From the NCBI GenBank assembly GCA_963787375.1, contig CAWBCR010000029.1:68982-132981 (forward strand): DNA of 64,000 nt. Direction: 5' to 3'. The first letter of the stretch is position 1. Each line of letters begins with the position of its first letter. Below are positions 42,898-53,580 of this stretch, piece after piece. Under the pieces are notes generated by a model. That model saw only the letters and a list, made by a program, of their open reading frames with translations. It ran no database searches and was not told the origin of the DNA. A program made the position numbers and the translations under genes. This DNA is from CAWBCR01 sp963787375 (GTDB taxonomy: Bacteria > Chloroflexota > Anaerolineae > Aggregatilineales > UBA3940).

Positions 42898-43157
42898 ATG
42901 ACAATCATCAGACTGCGCTATGAAAACGGCCAGCTTATCCCGCTCGACCAGCGCTGCCCGATCTGGTACGACGGCGACGAGATCGAGATGGGGCTGCGTC
43001 ACGTGGACGAAAGCGGCAACCTGCGCGCGATGCTGGATCGCACACGCGGCCTGTGGGCCGGCCAGGAGGTGAGCCGCCTGCGGACCTGTCGTCGCCGATG
43101 GAGGGCATGTTCGACGATGACATAGCAGACCTGTCACCACCCGTCCGCCGCGGTTGA
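42898..43157 (+). CDS. Antitoxin-like small protein (one frameshift)
   Basis: ATG 42898 is chosen because AAGGAG lies 8 bases upstream. The N-terminus MTIIRLRYENGQLIPLDQRC resembles DUF104/AF2212-type antitoxins (VKYENGVLKPL). The listed frame becomes arginine-rich after DRTRGLWAGQ; moving one base near 43065 gives GGEPPADLSSPMEGMFDDDI, ADLSPPVRRG and a stop at 43157, an acidic tail far more protein-like. No toxin gene (PIN or RelE) is adjacent. Confidence 0.6.
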
Positions 43158-43213
43158 TCTCAGCGTCTTTGCTCGCCCCACTGTGATTTCTTCGACCTTT
43201 TACCCTGACGTAC

Positions 43214-43840
43214 TCAGGCGATCGTCTCGCGGCTCTCTCGCACCTTCCCCACCCGCCCCAGCGCCAGCCCCAGCAGGAACGCCCCCAGGAACATCGCCGG
43301 CACTGCGATGGCCACCAGGAACATCCGCCCCGGCGCGATGCTGCGCAACAGCACCGCGTGGGTCGGGTCGGCGGGGTCCACGTACACGTCGACCACTTTG
43401 CCGCGCGGGTAGGCCTGCACCACATGCGCGGCTGCGGCCTCGTTGTCGGTCTGCGTGTCGTTGAACGTGATCGCGTGCCCGCTGTACTCCTGCCCGCCCA
43501 GCCGGTAGCTGTAGGTGACGTCGGGCGCGTACAGGAAGCCCTGCGGCGTCGAGACCTGCGACACCCGCGCCGAGACGACCGTGCCCTGCGCCGCCATCCA
43601 GCGCTGGCTGTCGATCAGCAGCGCCCAGTCGTGGGCCGAGGTCGCCTCAACGAACCCCGCCAGCGCCAGCAGCGCCGCCCCGATGACCAGCATGGGCACG
43701 TCGCCGCGACGCAGCCCGCGCGGCAGCGCCGGGTCCTCGGCGCGCTCCGCCCGCCGGATGTCCCGCGAGACGCCCACGCTGATGACGAACAGCGCCGCCG
43801 CCAGCACCGCCGGCGTCAGCAGGAAGAAAGCGGATGGCAT
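43214..43840 (-). CDS. DUF3592 membrane protein
   Basis: 208 residues, AGGTGACGCG before ATG 43840. Membrane helices at about 4-22, 50-66 and 172-196. The region between holds the DUF3592 pattern: MAAQGTVVSARVSQ, YAPDVTYSYRLGGQEYSGHA, AYPRGKVVDVYVDPADPTHA. Function unknown. 17 bases separate it from the stop of the next gene in the same direction. Confidence 0.82.
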   Translation of the reverse strand: MPSAFFLLTPAVLAAALFVISVGVSRDIRRAERAEDPALPRGLRRGDVPMLVIGAALLALAGFVEATSAHDWALLIDSQRWMAAQGTVVSARVSQVSTPQGFLYAPDVTYSYRLGGQEYSGHAITFNDTQTDNEAAAAHVVQAYPRGKVVDVYVDPADPTHAVLLRSIAPGRMFLVAIAVPAMFLGAFLLGLALGRVGKVRESRETIA

Positions 43841-43857
43841 CGCGTCACCTCGTCACG

Positions 43858-44208
43858 TCAGGGGGCCGGGCAGGCGCTGGCCGGCCAGCCCCGGCTCACG
43901 CCGTCCAGGTAGATGCGCAGCAGTTGGTACTCGCCCACGCTCAGTCGCCGATTCGCCTTGGAGCCATACTCTGCCCGGTAAGCTATACCAATCTTATGGT
44001 AGCGACATATTACCGGCTCGGCGAGTGGGTTGCACGGTGTTTCGTCGAGGTTGGCCGTGCACGAAGGCTGCACGAGCTGGTCGAAGACGGCGTGCCGCCG
44101 CGCCTCCGGCATCGTGATGAGCGGGTCGGTCAGCAGAATGACCGCCGCGTAGGTCAGCCCGACCGCCGCCCACAGAATCGCTATGCTCCTGCCGCTGATC
44201 CGCGCCAC
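43858..44208 (-). CDS. Small membrane-anchored protein, unknown
   Basis: 116 residues from GTG 44208 with AAGGAGGGC upstream. One N-terminal helix (SIAILWAAVGLTYAAVILLT) and a soluble part with four cysteines (PSCTAN, ETPCNP, VICRYH, SACPAP). It lies upstream of the DUF3592 gene and is likely co-transcribed. Confidence 0.6.
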   Translation of the reverse strand: MARISGRSIAILWAAVGLTYAAVILLTDPLITMPEARRHAVFDQLVQPSCTANLDETPCNPLAEPVICRYHKIGIAYRAEYGSKANRRLSVGEYQLLRIYLDGVSRGWPASACPAP

Positions 44209-44413
44209 GCGCCCTCCTTAGATGCCACTCTGCGCCGCTACAGTACCACCGCTGCGGCGGGCTGGCAAGGCGCGCCTGATGGGTCTCGTTCCCGGCGATC
44301 CCTTCCCGGCGATCTGCGAACCGCCGGGCCGCCGCCGTGTTGTCAACAACCCGGCGCTGTGTCATGCTCTATAATAGATGGGGTATCACATCCCCATCGC
44401 GTTGCGACAGGGG

Positions 44414-44506
44414 GTGCTCAGTGGCAGAGATCTCGCAGGCGGCTACGTTACGACGCTGGTCACCGACAGCCGCGCGGCGTCGCGGGTGATGGATATGGCG
44501 GGCTGA
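44414..44506 (+). pseudogene. C-terminal scar of a SorC-type regulator
   Basis: GGYVTTLVTDSRAASRVMDM then AG and stop parallels AGYVTILVTDSLAAARVLEL, the end of the SorC-type regulator at 54127-55112. About 30 codons remain. The rest of 44209-44599 shows nothing I can name. Confidence 0.7.
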
Positions 44507-44599
44507 GGCGGGCGGCACGCTGGCTGATGCCCAGCCTGACCATCTCTCAATCAAGACCGGTACAACTCACACTCTCCTAGAAGAGAGGCTAAGATCTAG

Positions 44600-44947
44600 A
44601 TGACGGGTAGAACACAGATCTATGAATTAATGGGGGTTCCCGCCCAAGGCATACTGCTAACTGATGCCAGAGTTCAATTATGGGGCAAGGAACTGTTACT
44701 CGATTGCTTGTATGCTCCGTGGGAATCGTCAAAGTCATTCCAAGTACTGTTCATCAACTGCAAGGAGATACACTGGGAATTCTATGGCAATGGTGGCATC
44801 GATACCCTTGCGGATGTGATTGGAATTCTATTGGGCGCAGATGAGTACAGGAAACCGGCTGTAGTCAACACGACCATGTTTGAAGTGATTGTCTTATATG
44901 GAAAGCTAACCATCATCAAAGATTGGGATCTTGGTCCGAAGAAATAA
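44600..44947 (+). CDS. Orphan protein, unknown
   Basis: 115 residues from ATG 44600, no strong ribosome site. The composition is unlike neighbours (many A/T-ending codons, lysine-rich tail DWDLGPKK). Predicted alternating strands: RVQLWGKELLLDCLYAP, FQVLFINCKEIHWEFYGN, TMFEVIVLYGKLTIIKDW. No signal, helix anchor or known motif. It sits directly after the SorC scar in the A+T-richer block. Confidence 0.55.
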   Translation: MTGRTQIYELMGVPAQGILLTDARVQLWGKELLLDCLYAPWESSKSFQVLFINCKEIHWEFYGNGGIDTLADVIGILLGADEYRKPAVVNTTMFEVIVLYGKLTIIKDWDLGPKK

Positions 44948-45008
44948 AGAATCGCATGTACTTCCAACCTTCATCCTGGGCAGTCCAAAGTTACTTCAGA
45001 CACCGGGC

Positions 45009-45050
45009 CCTATAGCCCCACCAGCACGACCGCCCCGCGCGCGGGGAGAG
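45009..45050. repeat. Displaced copy of the amylase gene 3' end
   Basis: About 42 bases (CCTATAGCCCCACCAGCACG onward) match 46025-46066, the last codons and stop of the GH13 gene, with about 6 differences. The pair brackets the gene at 45088. Confidence 0.7.
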
Positions 45051-45087
45051 AGTTTTACACGCTGGGTTACTACCAACGACTTAAATC

Positions 45088-46004
45088 ATGCGCAACGTGA
45101 AGACCTACATACAGATAATAGGGGTGCTGGCAGCCGGGCTACTCATTGCCTTTGGGCTCCTTTATTCTTCGTCTAAGTCTCGAATTGCAGGAAGTATAGT
45201 GGTCAGTGAATACGGGGGAGACCTCTGTATCTTGGGCCCTACCAGATGGCAGAAAAGTGTCTGGGCGACGGACATTATCCGGCTTGGTCTCCTAACGGGA
45301 TGGAAATTGCGTTTTCCCATATGACATCAGAAGGTACACGGTGGAATGTCGATATCTATACAATCAATAAGGATGGAAGCAATTTGGTGCGCCTCACCGA
45401 CGATATGGGCACAGAGGATTATCCGGCATGGTCACCCTCCGGTGCAGAAATCGCTTATAGTCTGGGATGTCATCTCTATGTGATGGACAGCGACGGAGGA
45501 AACCCGCGTCCCATTCTGGATACTGAGCTCTGTGTACGATACCCTGATTGGTCACCTGATGGCGGAAGAATCGCACTGGCAGCGTTCAACGAAGAGAATG
45601 GGTCATGGGTAGTATATGTACTCGATCTCGTCAACTCTAATCTTACACTTCTGACTGAGGGATTGGATTATGCCAGTCATCCCGCGTGGTCGCCGGATGG
45701 CGAGCAAATAGCGTTTGAACCGGAACGCGACGGGAATATCGACATCTATGTCATGGATGCGGGCGGTGGGGATGCTACACGGTTGACCAATGAGCCTCAC
45801 CAGGATATGGTACCTGTCTGGTCCCCCGATGGTCAGACGATTGCTTTTTTCTCCGGTCGAGGTGGAGGACATTGGCAATCCGAAGGCGGTCCGCGCGAGA
45901 GCTACGAGATTTACCTCATGAGTAAAGATGGCAGCGGACAAAAGCGATTGAGTTTCGGTCCGTCCGGGGCGCTGGAAGGGCTTGATTGGTTCGGATCGAA
46001 CTGA
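45088..46004 (+). CDS. TolB-like PD40 propeller, membrane-anchored (one frameshift)
   Basis: About 305 residues. ATG 45088 gives an N-terminal signal anchor (YIQIIGVLAAGLLIAFGLLY). Five or more PD40 units follow: HYPAWSPNGMEIAFS, DYPAWSPSGAEIAYS, RYPDWSPDGGRIALA, HPAWSPDGEQIAFEPERDGN and VPVWSPDGQTIAFF, each with xxPxWSPDGxxIAF. The frame breaks near 45240, where GGGCCCT should carry one more C (LGPYQMAEKC). The gene is inserted beside the amylase and flanked by duplicated sequence. Binding partner unknown. Confidence 0.8.
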
Positions 46005-46025
46005 CCTGCTGCGCGTACTCCTAAC

Positions 46026-47483
46026 CTATCCCCCCGCCAGCACGACCGCCCCACGCGCGGGGATCGTCAGCGCGAGGTGGCCGCTGTTCGCGGCCAGCGC
46101 CTGTTCGTCCCCGGCAGGCCACACCGAGCGGTACGCTTGCGGGGCCCCGTCCGGCAGGTCGACGTTCAGCGCGGTGTGCTTCTCCGTCTTGTTGAACAGC
46201 ACCACCACCTGCTGCCCGTCGAGCGCCCGCACGAAGCCAAAACAGCCGTCCGGCACGTCGAGCGCGGTAAAAGAGCCGGTGCGCAGCGCCGCGTGCTGAT
46301 GCCGCAGCGCGGTCGCGGCGCGAACGTTGGCCAGCAGGTCGTGGTCCCACGCCGACTCCTCATCCCACGGGAAGGCGGCGCGGCAGTACGGGTCGTCCGC
46401 GCCGGTCATGCCGATCTCGCTGCCGTAGTAGATGTTCGGCGCGCCGGGCATCGTCATCTGGAACAGCACGCACTGCTTGAGCGCGGCCTTGTCGTCGCCG
46501 GCGATCCACAGCGCGCGGGCGGTGTCGTGGCTGTCGAGCATGTTGAGCTGCGCGTAGGTCACCGCCGGGTCGTACAGGTTCAGCATGCGTATGATCACCT
46601 CGGAGAAGCCGGGCGTGTCGAGCGGCTCAAGGCGCAGGTGCGGCTTGGGATACTTGCGCAGCGTGTCCCCGCGAAGAAGCTGAGCGAGGCCCACATGAAG
46701 ATGTAGTTCATCACCGCGTCGAACTGGTCGCCTTGCAGCCAGCGCTGCGCCTCGTGCCAGATCTCGCCCACGATGTAGGCGTCGGGGTTGGCGGCCTTGA
46801 CCGTGCGGCGGAACTCCTGCCAGAACGAGTCGTCGTCGATCTCGCCGGGCACGTCCAGCCGCCAGCCGTCCGCGCCGAACTCCAGCCAGTGCCGGGCGAC
46901 CTGCATGATGTGGTCGCGCACGCCGGGGTTGTTCGTGTTGAGCTTGGGCAGCGACGGCAGCCCCCACCACGATTTGTAGTTGGCCGGGTGCTTGGCGTCG
47001 CTGGAGTAGGGGCGCAGCGGGTAGCCGTCGATGGTAAACCAATCGACGTAGGGCGAGTCCGCGCCGTTCTCCACGATGTGGTGGAAGGCCCAGAAGCCGC
47101 GCCCGGTGTGGTTGAACACGCCGTCGAGCACCACGCGCACGTCGCGGCGGTGCGCCTCGTCGAGCAGCTCGCGCAGCGCCTCGTCGCCGCCCAGCAGCGG
47201 ATCGACGTGGAAATAGTCGTAGGTGGCGTAGCGGTGATTGGTCGCCGAGGCGAAGATCGGGTTGAGGTACAGCGCCGTCGACGCCCAGGTCCGTCAGGTA
47301 GTCCAGCTTATCGACGATGCCGCGCAGGTCGCCGCCCTGGTAGCCCTGCTGTTCGGGCGGGCTGCCCCACGGCTTGAAGACGATGCCCGGCGCGTGCGGC
47401 GTGCGCGGGCTGCGCGCGAAGCGGTCGGGGAAGATCTGGTAGAAGACGGCGTGTTTGACCCATTCGGGCGTGGTGATGGTCAT
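46026..47483 (-). CDS. GH13 alpha-amylase-family enzyme (two frameshifts)
   Basis: About 485 residues from ATG 47483 (AGGAG upstream). TWPEWVKHAVFYQIFPDRFA-type opening (here TTPEWVKHAVFYQIFPDRFA) and QGGDLRGIVDKLDYLTDLGV. Conserved regions: I VVLDGVFNHTG, II DGWRLDVPGEI (nucleophile Asp), III AYIVGEIWHEA (acid/base Glu), IV NMLDSHDTAR. This order fits neopullulanase/maltogenic-type enzymes. No signal peptide, so cytoplasmic. Breaks lie near 47278 (one extra G) and 46672 (one G missing from a G run). Confidence 0.88.
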   Translation of the reverse strand: MTITTPEWVKHAVFYQIFPDRFARSPRTPHAPGIVFKPWGSPPEQQGYQGGDLRGIVDKLDYLTDLGVDGAVPQPDLRLGDQSPLRHLRLFPRRSAAGRRRGAARAARRGAPPRRARGARRRVQPHRARLLGLPPHRGERRGLALRRLVYHRRLPAAPLLQRRQAPGQLQIVVGAAVAAQAQHEQPRRARPHHAGRPALAGVRRGRLAAGRARRDRRRLVLAGVPPHGQGRQPRRLHRGRDLARGAALAARRPVRRGDELHLHVGLAQLLRGDTLRKYPKPHLRLEPLDTPGFSEVIIRMLNLYDPAVTYAQLNMLDSHDTARALWIAGDDKAALKQCVLFQMTMPGAPNIYYGSEIGMTGADDPYCRAAFPWDEESAWDHDLLANVRAATALRHQHAALRTGSFTALDVPDGCFGFVRALDGQQVVVLFNKTEKHTALNVDLPDGAPQAYRSVWPAGDEQALAANSGHLALTIPARGAVVLAGG

Positions 47484-47588
47484 CGGTACTCCTGTAGTTG
47501 GCTGTCGCGGCGCGCGCACATGAACCGTGTGGGCGGCCAGCACATAAGCATAACGGGCAGGGGGGGTGAAGTCAATACAGGGATCGAA

Positions 47589-47667
47589 ACTTCACCCCCT
47601 GGCCGCGCCGCAGGCGGGTTGCCGGAGAGTGGGGAGAACCGAGCGAAGCGGGCGAGGGGGTGAGGTC
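47589..47667. repeat. R1 repeat, degenerate copy 4
   Basis: Keeps only the ends, TTCACCCCCTGG and GGGGGTGAGGT. The CTCTCC core is replaced by GGAGAGTGGGGAGAA. Confidence 0.6.
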
Positions 47668-47750
47668 AGATTCTCGCGGCTGGCGCTTTGACCCCCGGCA
47701 GGGTATACTCTCTTCAGATTAATGCACAAGGACCACAGACAGACCATCTC

Positions 47751-47780
47751 GGACCCGGCATTAGGCCGGGTCCTTCGTTT
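47751..47780 (+). promoter_or_regulatory. Terminator-like hairpin in the helicase leader
   Basis: GGACCCGGC ATTAG GCCGGGTCC followed by TTCGTTTGTT. No plus-strand gene ends upstream, so it is not an ordinary terminator. TATACT at 47704-47709 is a possible -10 ahead of it. It lies 30 bases before the start, and attenuation of the helicase message is plausible. Confidence 0.5.
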
Positions 47781-47802
47781 GTTACGGCCAGAAAGTAAAG
47801 GT

Positions 47803-49312
<1,510 letters not shown>

Positions 49313-49729
49313 TGAGTGGGGGCGTCAATAAATGCATCAGCGCCCGCCCCCTTTGAGTCTCGGAGAAACTCATGCTGCTTACGACTCGCGGCGACGGTGA
49401 CACCCCCATAAGCGATTGCCGGACAGCGCCGCGCCACAACCGGGGTGCACCCGTCGCCGTCTAATGCCTGCCAGCAGGTAGTCGCCGGGGGCGAGTGGTC
49501 CGGCATCGAGTCATCTTCCTGACGATCTCATGATCCTGCCAGCCCAGAACGGGTACGTCCCACGCGCGCGCTTCTCCTCGTACATGCCTCCCAATCAACC
49601 GTGCCGTCTGAGTGGCGAACACCCATAATTCGTCTGATCGGGGGCCAGCGCCTCCAATCCGCCACGCATGTCGCCGGGCAGGACCGGCACATCACGGCCG
49701 CGGTCCCGACTGCCCCCTTTTGAGGCCCC
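49313..49729. other. Unassigned interval before the C/T tract
   Basis: 417 bases with no supported gene. GTGGGGGCG...CGCCCGCCCCC followed by TTTGAG (49315-49354) may terminate the helicase gene. The rest reads like sequence of declining quality leading into the tract. Confidence 0.4.
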
Positions 49730-50415
<686 letters not shown>

Positions 50416-50485
50416 GATAAAAACAGCCGCCCCGGTAGTCTCACGGGGCGGCTGTGCGAATCGTGGTCCGATTGGTGCGGGGCTG

Positions 50486-50959
50486 TCAGCGCAGGTTGGT
50501 GTCGATCTGCGAGATTTCCTTGGCCACCATGCGCTTGTAGCTGGGCATGATGCGCCGGATCTTCGCGCCGCCGAGCAGGTCGAAGGCGTGCTCGATAATC
50601 TCTTTCTCGTCGAGCAGGTCCTGTACGTTTGCGAGCGTCTTGCGCCGGGGGATCAACGCGGTGATGCGGCCAATCAGCGGGAACGGCGCGGCGGTCACCG
50701 CCGCTTCCCACGGAACGCCGACCTTTTCGCGAACCTGCTTGATGGTGCTCTTGCGGTTGAGATGCTCATGCAGGTGAATGCCCTTGGCCACTTCGATCAC
50801 CAGGTAGCGGTGGATGCGCAGCAGCGTCATCCAGCTTGTATACATGGTCATCCCGTAGGCCAGCAGCAGCAGGCTGATGACCAGCGCGTTAGCCTGGTAA
50901 AAGTGCAGGATCGCGCGGCCCACCTGACCCAACATCACGTCGACAATGTACCCGACCAT
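50486..50959 (-). CDS. Membrane protein following the PTS IIC gene, unknown
   Basis: 157 residues from ATG 50959, which has AAGGATCGG upstream; a GTG at 50977 is less likely. One or two hydrophobic helices near the N-terminus (ALVISLLLLAYGMTMYTSWM) and a basic soluble part (RRKTLANVQDLLDEKEIIEH, MPSYKRMVAKEISQID). Not a standard PTS component. It is the fourth gene of the galactitol-type PTS operon, separated from IIC by a hairpin. Confidence 0.65.
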   Translation of the reverse strand: MVGYIVDVMLGQVGRAILHFYQANALVISLLLLAYGMTMYTSWMTLLRIHRYLVIEVAKGIHLHEHLNRKSTIKQVREKVGVPWEAAVTAAPFPLIGRITALIPRRKTLANVQDLLDEKEIIEHAFDLLGGAKIRRIMPSYKRMVAKEISQIDTNLR

Positions 50960-50980
50960 CCTGACCGATCCTTCCACAAC

Positions 50981-51025
50981 CGGGAAGCCGTTTCAGCCAG
51001 GCTTGCGCCTGTTCTGGAAACGGCT
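50981..51025 (-). terminator. Hairpin between the PTS IIC gene and 50486
   Basis: GGGAAGCCGTTTC (50981-50993) pairs with GGAAACGGCTCCC (51013-51025). No T run. Could reduce read-through to the last gene or protect the IIC message. Confidence 0.5.
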
Positions 51026-51093
51026 CCCCGTTCCACGGGAGCGCCGCGCGGACTGCGCCGCACTCCCTGCTCGCGTTCAGAGTTGAGAAGCGG

Positions 51094-52542
51094 CTACTTA
51101 TCGCCAGCCGGCGCGGCAGTCGGCTCAACAACCGGCTCAACGACCTTCGGCGCAGCGCCTGCGAAGACGTCCCACGCCTCTTCGTTCCGCTTGTACAGGA
51201 AGAACAACACGGCGTCGACGACAGCCCAGATCCCCATGCCGATCCAGCCCAGGTACTGGCCGGCCCACATGAAGGCCAGCGGCGTCCACACGAAGCCGTC
51301 GGCGATACTGGAGACCATCGTGGCGTTCTCCGGGATGGTGATGGTGCCGGTCTCGATCGCGTTCTGCGTGATCGCCGGGGCCAGCGCGTTCGCGGTGTAG
51401 AAGCCGACGATCAGCAGCACGGTGCCGATGATGATCATGCGCACCACATTGCCCTTGGCCGCTGGCGCGATCTGCGTGCACCAGAAGACCAGCACGGCCA
51501 GGTCGGCGAACAGCACCATGCGGTTGCCGGGCAGGATGATCGACAGGACGATCCCGATCGGGACCAGGATCAGGCCGGTCGAGATGTTGGCCGGGTGGCC
51601 GGTCAGGATGGCCGAGTCGAGGCCAATGTAGACCTCGCGGCCACCGGCGCGCTTCGACATGAAGTCGCGGGCGGCTTCGGAGATCGGGATCAGGCCTTCC
51701 ATCAGGATGCTGACCATGCGCGGCAGGATGACCATGACCGCGGCAAGGTTCACGCCCAGGATCAGGATCTTGGCCAGCGTGCCCACGAAGTCGGTGCCGA
51801 ACTCGGCGAAGTAGGCGATCAGGCCCAGGATGATGCCGATCAGCAGGCCCATGATCATCGGGTCGCCGAGCGTCGGGCCAAACGTCCTCTCGATGGCTTC
51901 GGTGTCCGCCTGAAGGTCGCGCAGGCCGGGGATCTTGTCGATGAGCCAGTTGACCGGCAGGCCGATGACCACCAGCGGCGCGGTCGCGCCGTGCGGGATC
52001 GAGATGCCGGGCAGATCATAGAACTCCTGGATGCCCTTGGCCGTCCAGTCGCCCAGGAACAGCATGAAGGCGGCGGCGAGGCCGGCGGCGACCAGGCCCA
52101 TCCACAGATTGCCGGTCACAACGGTGACCAGCGAGCCGGCAAAGGCGAAGTGCCAGAAGTTCCACAGGTCGACGTTGAGCGTCTTGGTGATGCCGGGGAT
52201 CAGCAGCACGATGTTGACGAGCAGCGCGACAGGAATGACGAGCAACCCGACTTTCGTCGCAAAGGCGACGGCGGCGGCGGCAGGCCAGCCGACATCCCAG
52301 ATGTCACGCTGAATGTGGGCATTGGTGACCATCGCCCCCGACACACCTGTCAGCGCGCCCCACATGAGGCCGATGACCAGGTTGATGCCGACGAAGGCGA
52401 CGCCAATCGTCACCGCCGCGCGGAAGGCCCGCCCCAGCTTCGCGCCAAGCGCAATGGCGAAGATGAAGATGAAGATGGGCAGCAGCACGGTCGAGCCCAG
52501 CGTGTTGACCAACTGGTTGATGACTTGAACAATCGCATCCAT
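51094..52542 (-). CDS. gatC: PTS galactitol-type permease, EIIC
   Basis: 482 residues, GGAGGG before ATG 52542. About eleven hydrophobic segments. Family marks: MDAIVQVINQLVNTLGSTVL opening, LWNFWHFAFAGSLV, IPHGATAPLVVIGLPVNWLI, and GLDSAILTGHPANISTGLIL. It imports a polyol or related sugar while EIIB phosphorylates it. The C-terminus is extended by about 25 Pro/Val/Glu residues. The gene is third in the IIA-IIB-IIC order, with a 245-base gap containing a 28-bp palindrome before it. Confidence 0.9.
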   Translation of the reverse strand: MDAIVQVINQLVNTLGSTVLLPIFIFIFAIALGAKLGRAFRAAVTIGVAFVGINLVIGLMWGALTGVSGAMVTNAHIQRDIWDVGWPAAAAVAFATKVGLLVIPVALLVNIVLLIPGITKTLNVDLWNFWHFAFAGSLVTVVTGNLWMGLVAAGLAAAFMLFLGDWTAKGIQEFYDLPGISIPHGATAPLVVIGLPVNWLIDKIPGLRDLQADTEAIERTFGPTLGDPMIMGLLIGIILGLIAYFAEFGTDFVGTLAKILILGVNLAAVMVILPRMVSILMEGLIPISEAARDFMSKRAGGREVYIGLDSAILTGHPANISTGLILVPIGIVLSIILPGNRMVLFADLAVLVFWCTQIAPAAKGNVVRMIIIGTVLLIVGFYTANALAPAITQNAIETGTITIPENATMVSSIADGFVWTPLAFMWAGQYLGWIGMGIWAVVDAVLFFLYKRNEEAWDVFAGAAPKVVEPVVEPTAAPAGDK

Positions 52543-52757
52543 GCCAGAACCCTCCAGGGTTGGTAGCTAGAGAACTGTAGTCGTGAGATCGAGACTGAGT
52601 GTAGCGTGAGCGTCGATGGTGTGTTTGATCTCCTTTTGCCTCCTTATTGTCACTGCGGCCCGTCAGTGGTCTTGCGTTTAAGCCGGTCAGGTGCCGGCCA
52701 GCCGCCTGTTAAGTGCTTCATCAAGAGTGTCTAGAAACTCTCATGATGAAACCGATG

Positions 52758-52785
52758 GTTTGACCGAAAGCGCTTTCGGTCAAAC
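52758..52785. promoter_or_regulatory. 28-bp perfect palindrome, LacI/cre-like
   Basis: GTTTGACCGAAAGCGCTTTC continuing GGTCAAAC. The centre GAAAGCGCTTTC matches the LacI-family/cre core. It begins three bases after the EIIB stop. It could be an operator for internal transcription of gatC, or an RNA hairpin. Confidence 0.6.
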
Positions 52786-52787
52786 AC

Positions 52788-53069
52788 TCAGTCTTTCAGG
52801 ATGTCGATGATCTGGTCGATGACCGCCTGCGTGCCGACGCCGGTCAGGAACGCCAGGCCCTTAATTACCGGGATGCCGGGGTCAAAGCGTAACTGTGACG
52901 TGGTGACGATCAGATCGGCACCCGCAACCAGCCCCGGCAGCTCGGTCGCCTTGCACTGCCTGGTGACGACCGCGATCCCGGCTGCCTTGCAGGCGTCTTC
53001 GATGGCTTTGGCGGCCACCGTCGAAGTGGCGATGCCCGTCCCGCACGACACTAGTACCGTTTTTGTCAT
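52788..53069 (-). CDS. gatB: PTS galactitol-type EIIB
   Basis: 93 residues, normal length. The phosphorylated cysteine is C9 in LVSCGTGIATSTV. ATELPGLVAGADLIVTTSQL and the C-terminal DQIIDILKD fit the family. It passes phosphate from EIIA to the sugar. GGAGG precedes the ATG. 40 bases after the EIIA gene. Confidence 0.92.
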   Translation of the reverse strand: MTKTVLVSCGTGIATSTVAAKAIEDACKAAGIAVVTRQCKATELPGLVAGADLIVTTSQLRFDPGIPVIKGLAFLTGVGTQAVIDQIIDILKD

Positions 53070-53109
53070 GTCTTTGACCTCCGCTGTAACCTTGCTGAAA
53101 ACGAATTCG

Positions 53110-53580
53110 CTACACAGCTTCGACGCTGGTCAGCGCAGAAAAAATCTCGTCGACGGTGCGGGCCGCCATCAGCCGGTCGATGGTCGCCGGCTGCTGGAGC
53201 ACGCCTGCCACCTGCTGAAGCATCTCGATCTGCGACTTGGGCTGGTCGAGCGCCAGCATGATCACAAGCTGAACCGGCACCTCTTCGTCGGTCTCGACCA
53301 TGTTGTGGAAGACAACCGGCTGGGCGAGGGTCGCCAGCGCCAGCGCGGGCCGGTTGACGTACTCGATGTCGACGTGCGGGATGGCGGCGTTGATGCTGCC
53401 GCCCAGCGGCAGGCCGGTGGGCATGTTGGCCTCGCGGGTCAGCGTGGCCTCGATGAAGTCGTCTTTGACGCAGCCCAGCTTGAGCAGTCGCCCGCCCAAC
53501 GCGCGGATCACGTCTTCCGAAGTCGCGGCCTCAAGGTTCAGGATGACGGCGTCGGGGCTGAGAAAGCTGGTAATCCCCAT
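53110..53580 (-). CDS. gatA: PTS fructose/mannitol/galactitol-type EIIA
   Basis: 156 residues, GGAGG upstream. Active histidine H69 in SINAAIPHVDIEYVN, preceded by TREANMPTGLPLGG. VQLVIMLALDQPKSQIEMLQ is a typical second half. First gene of the operon; accepts phosphate from HPr. No EI or HPr genes lie in the window. Confidence 0.92.
   Translation of the reverse strand: MGITSFLSPDAVILNLEAATSEDVIRALGGRLLKLGCVKDDFIEATLTREANMPTGLPLGGSINAAIPHVDIEYVNRPALALATLAQPVVFHNMVETDEEVPVQLVIMLALDQPKSQIEMLQQVAGVLQQPATIDRLMAARTVDEIFSALTSVEAV

Noticed and set aside
42117..46004. Accessory block as a prophage or integrative element
   Set aside because: No integrase, capsid, portal or attachment-site pair was found.
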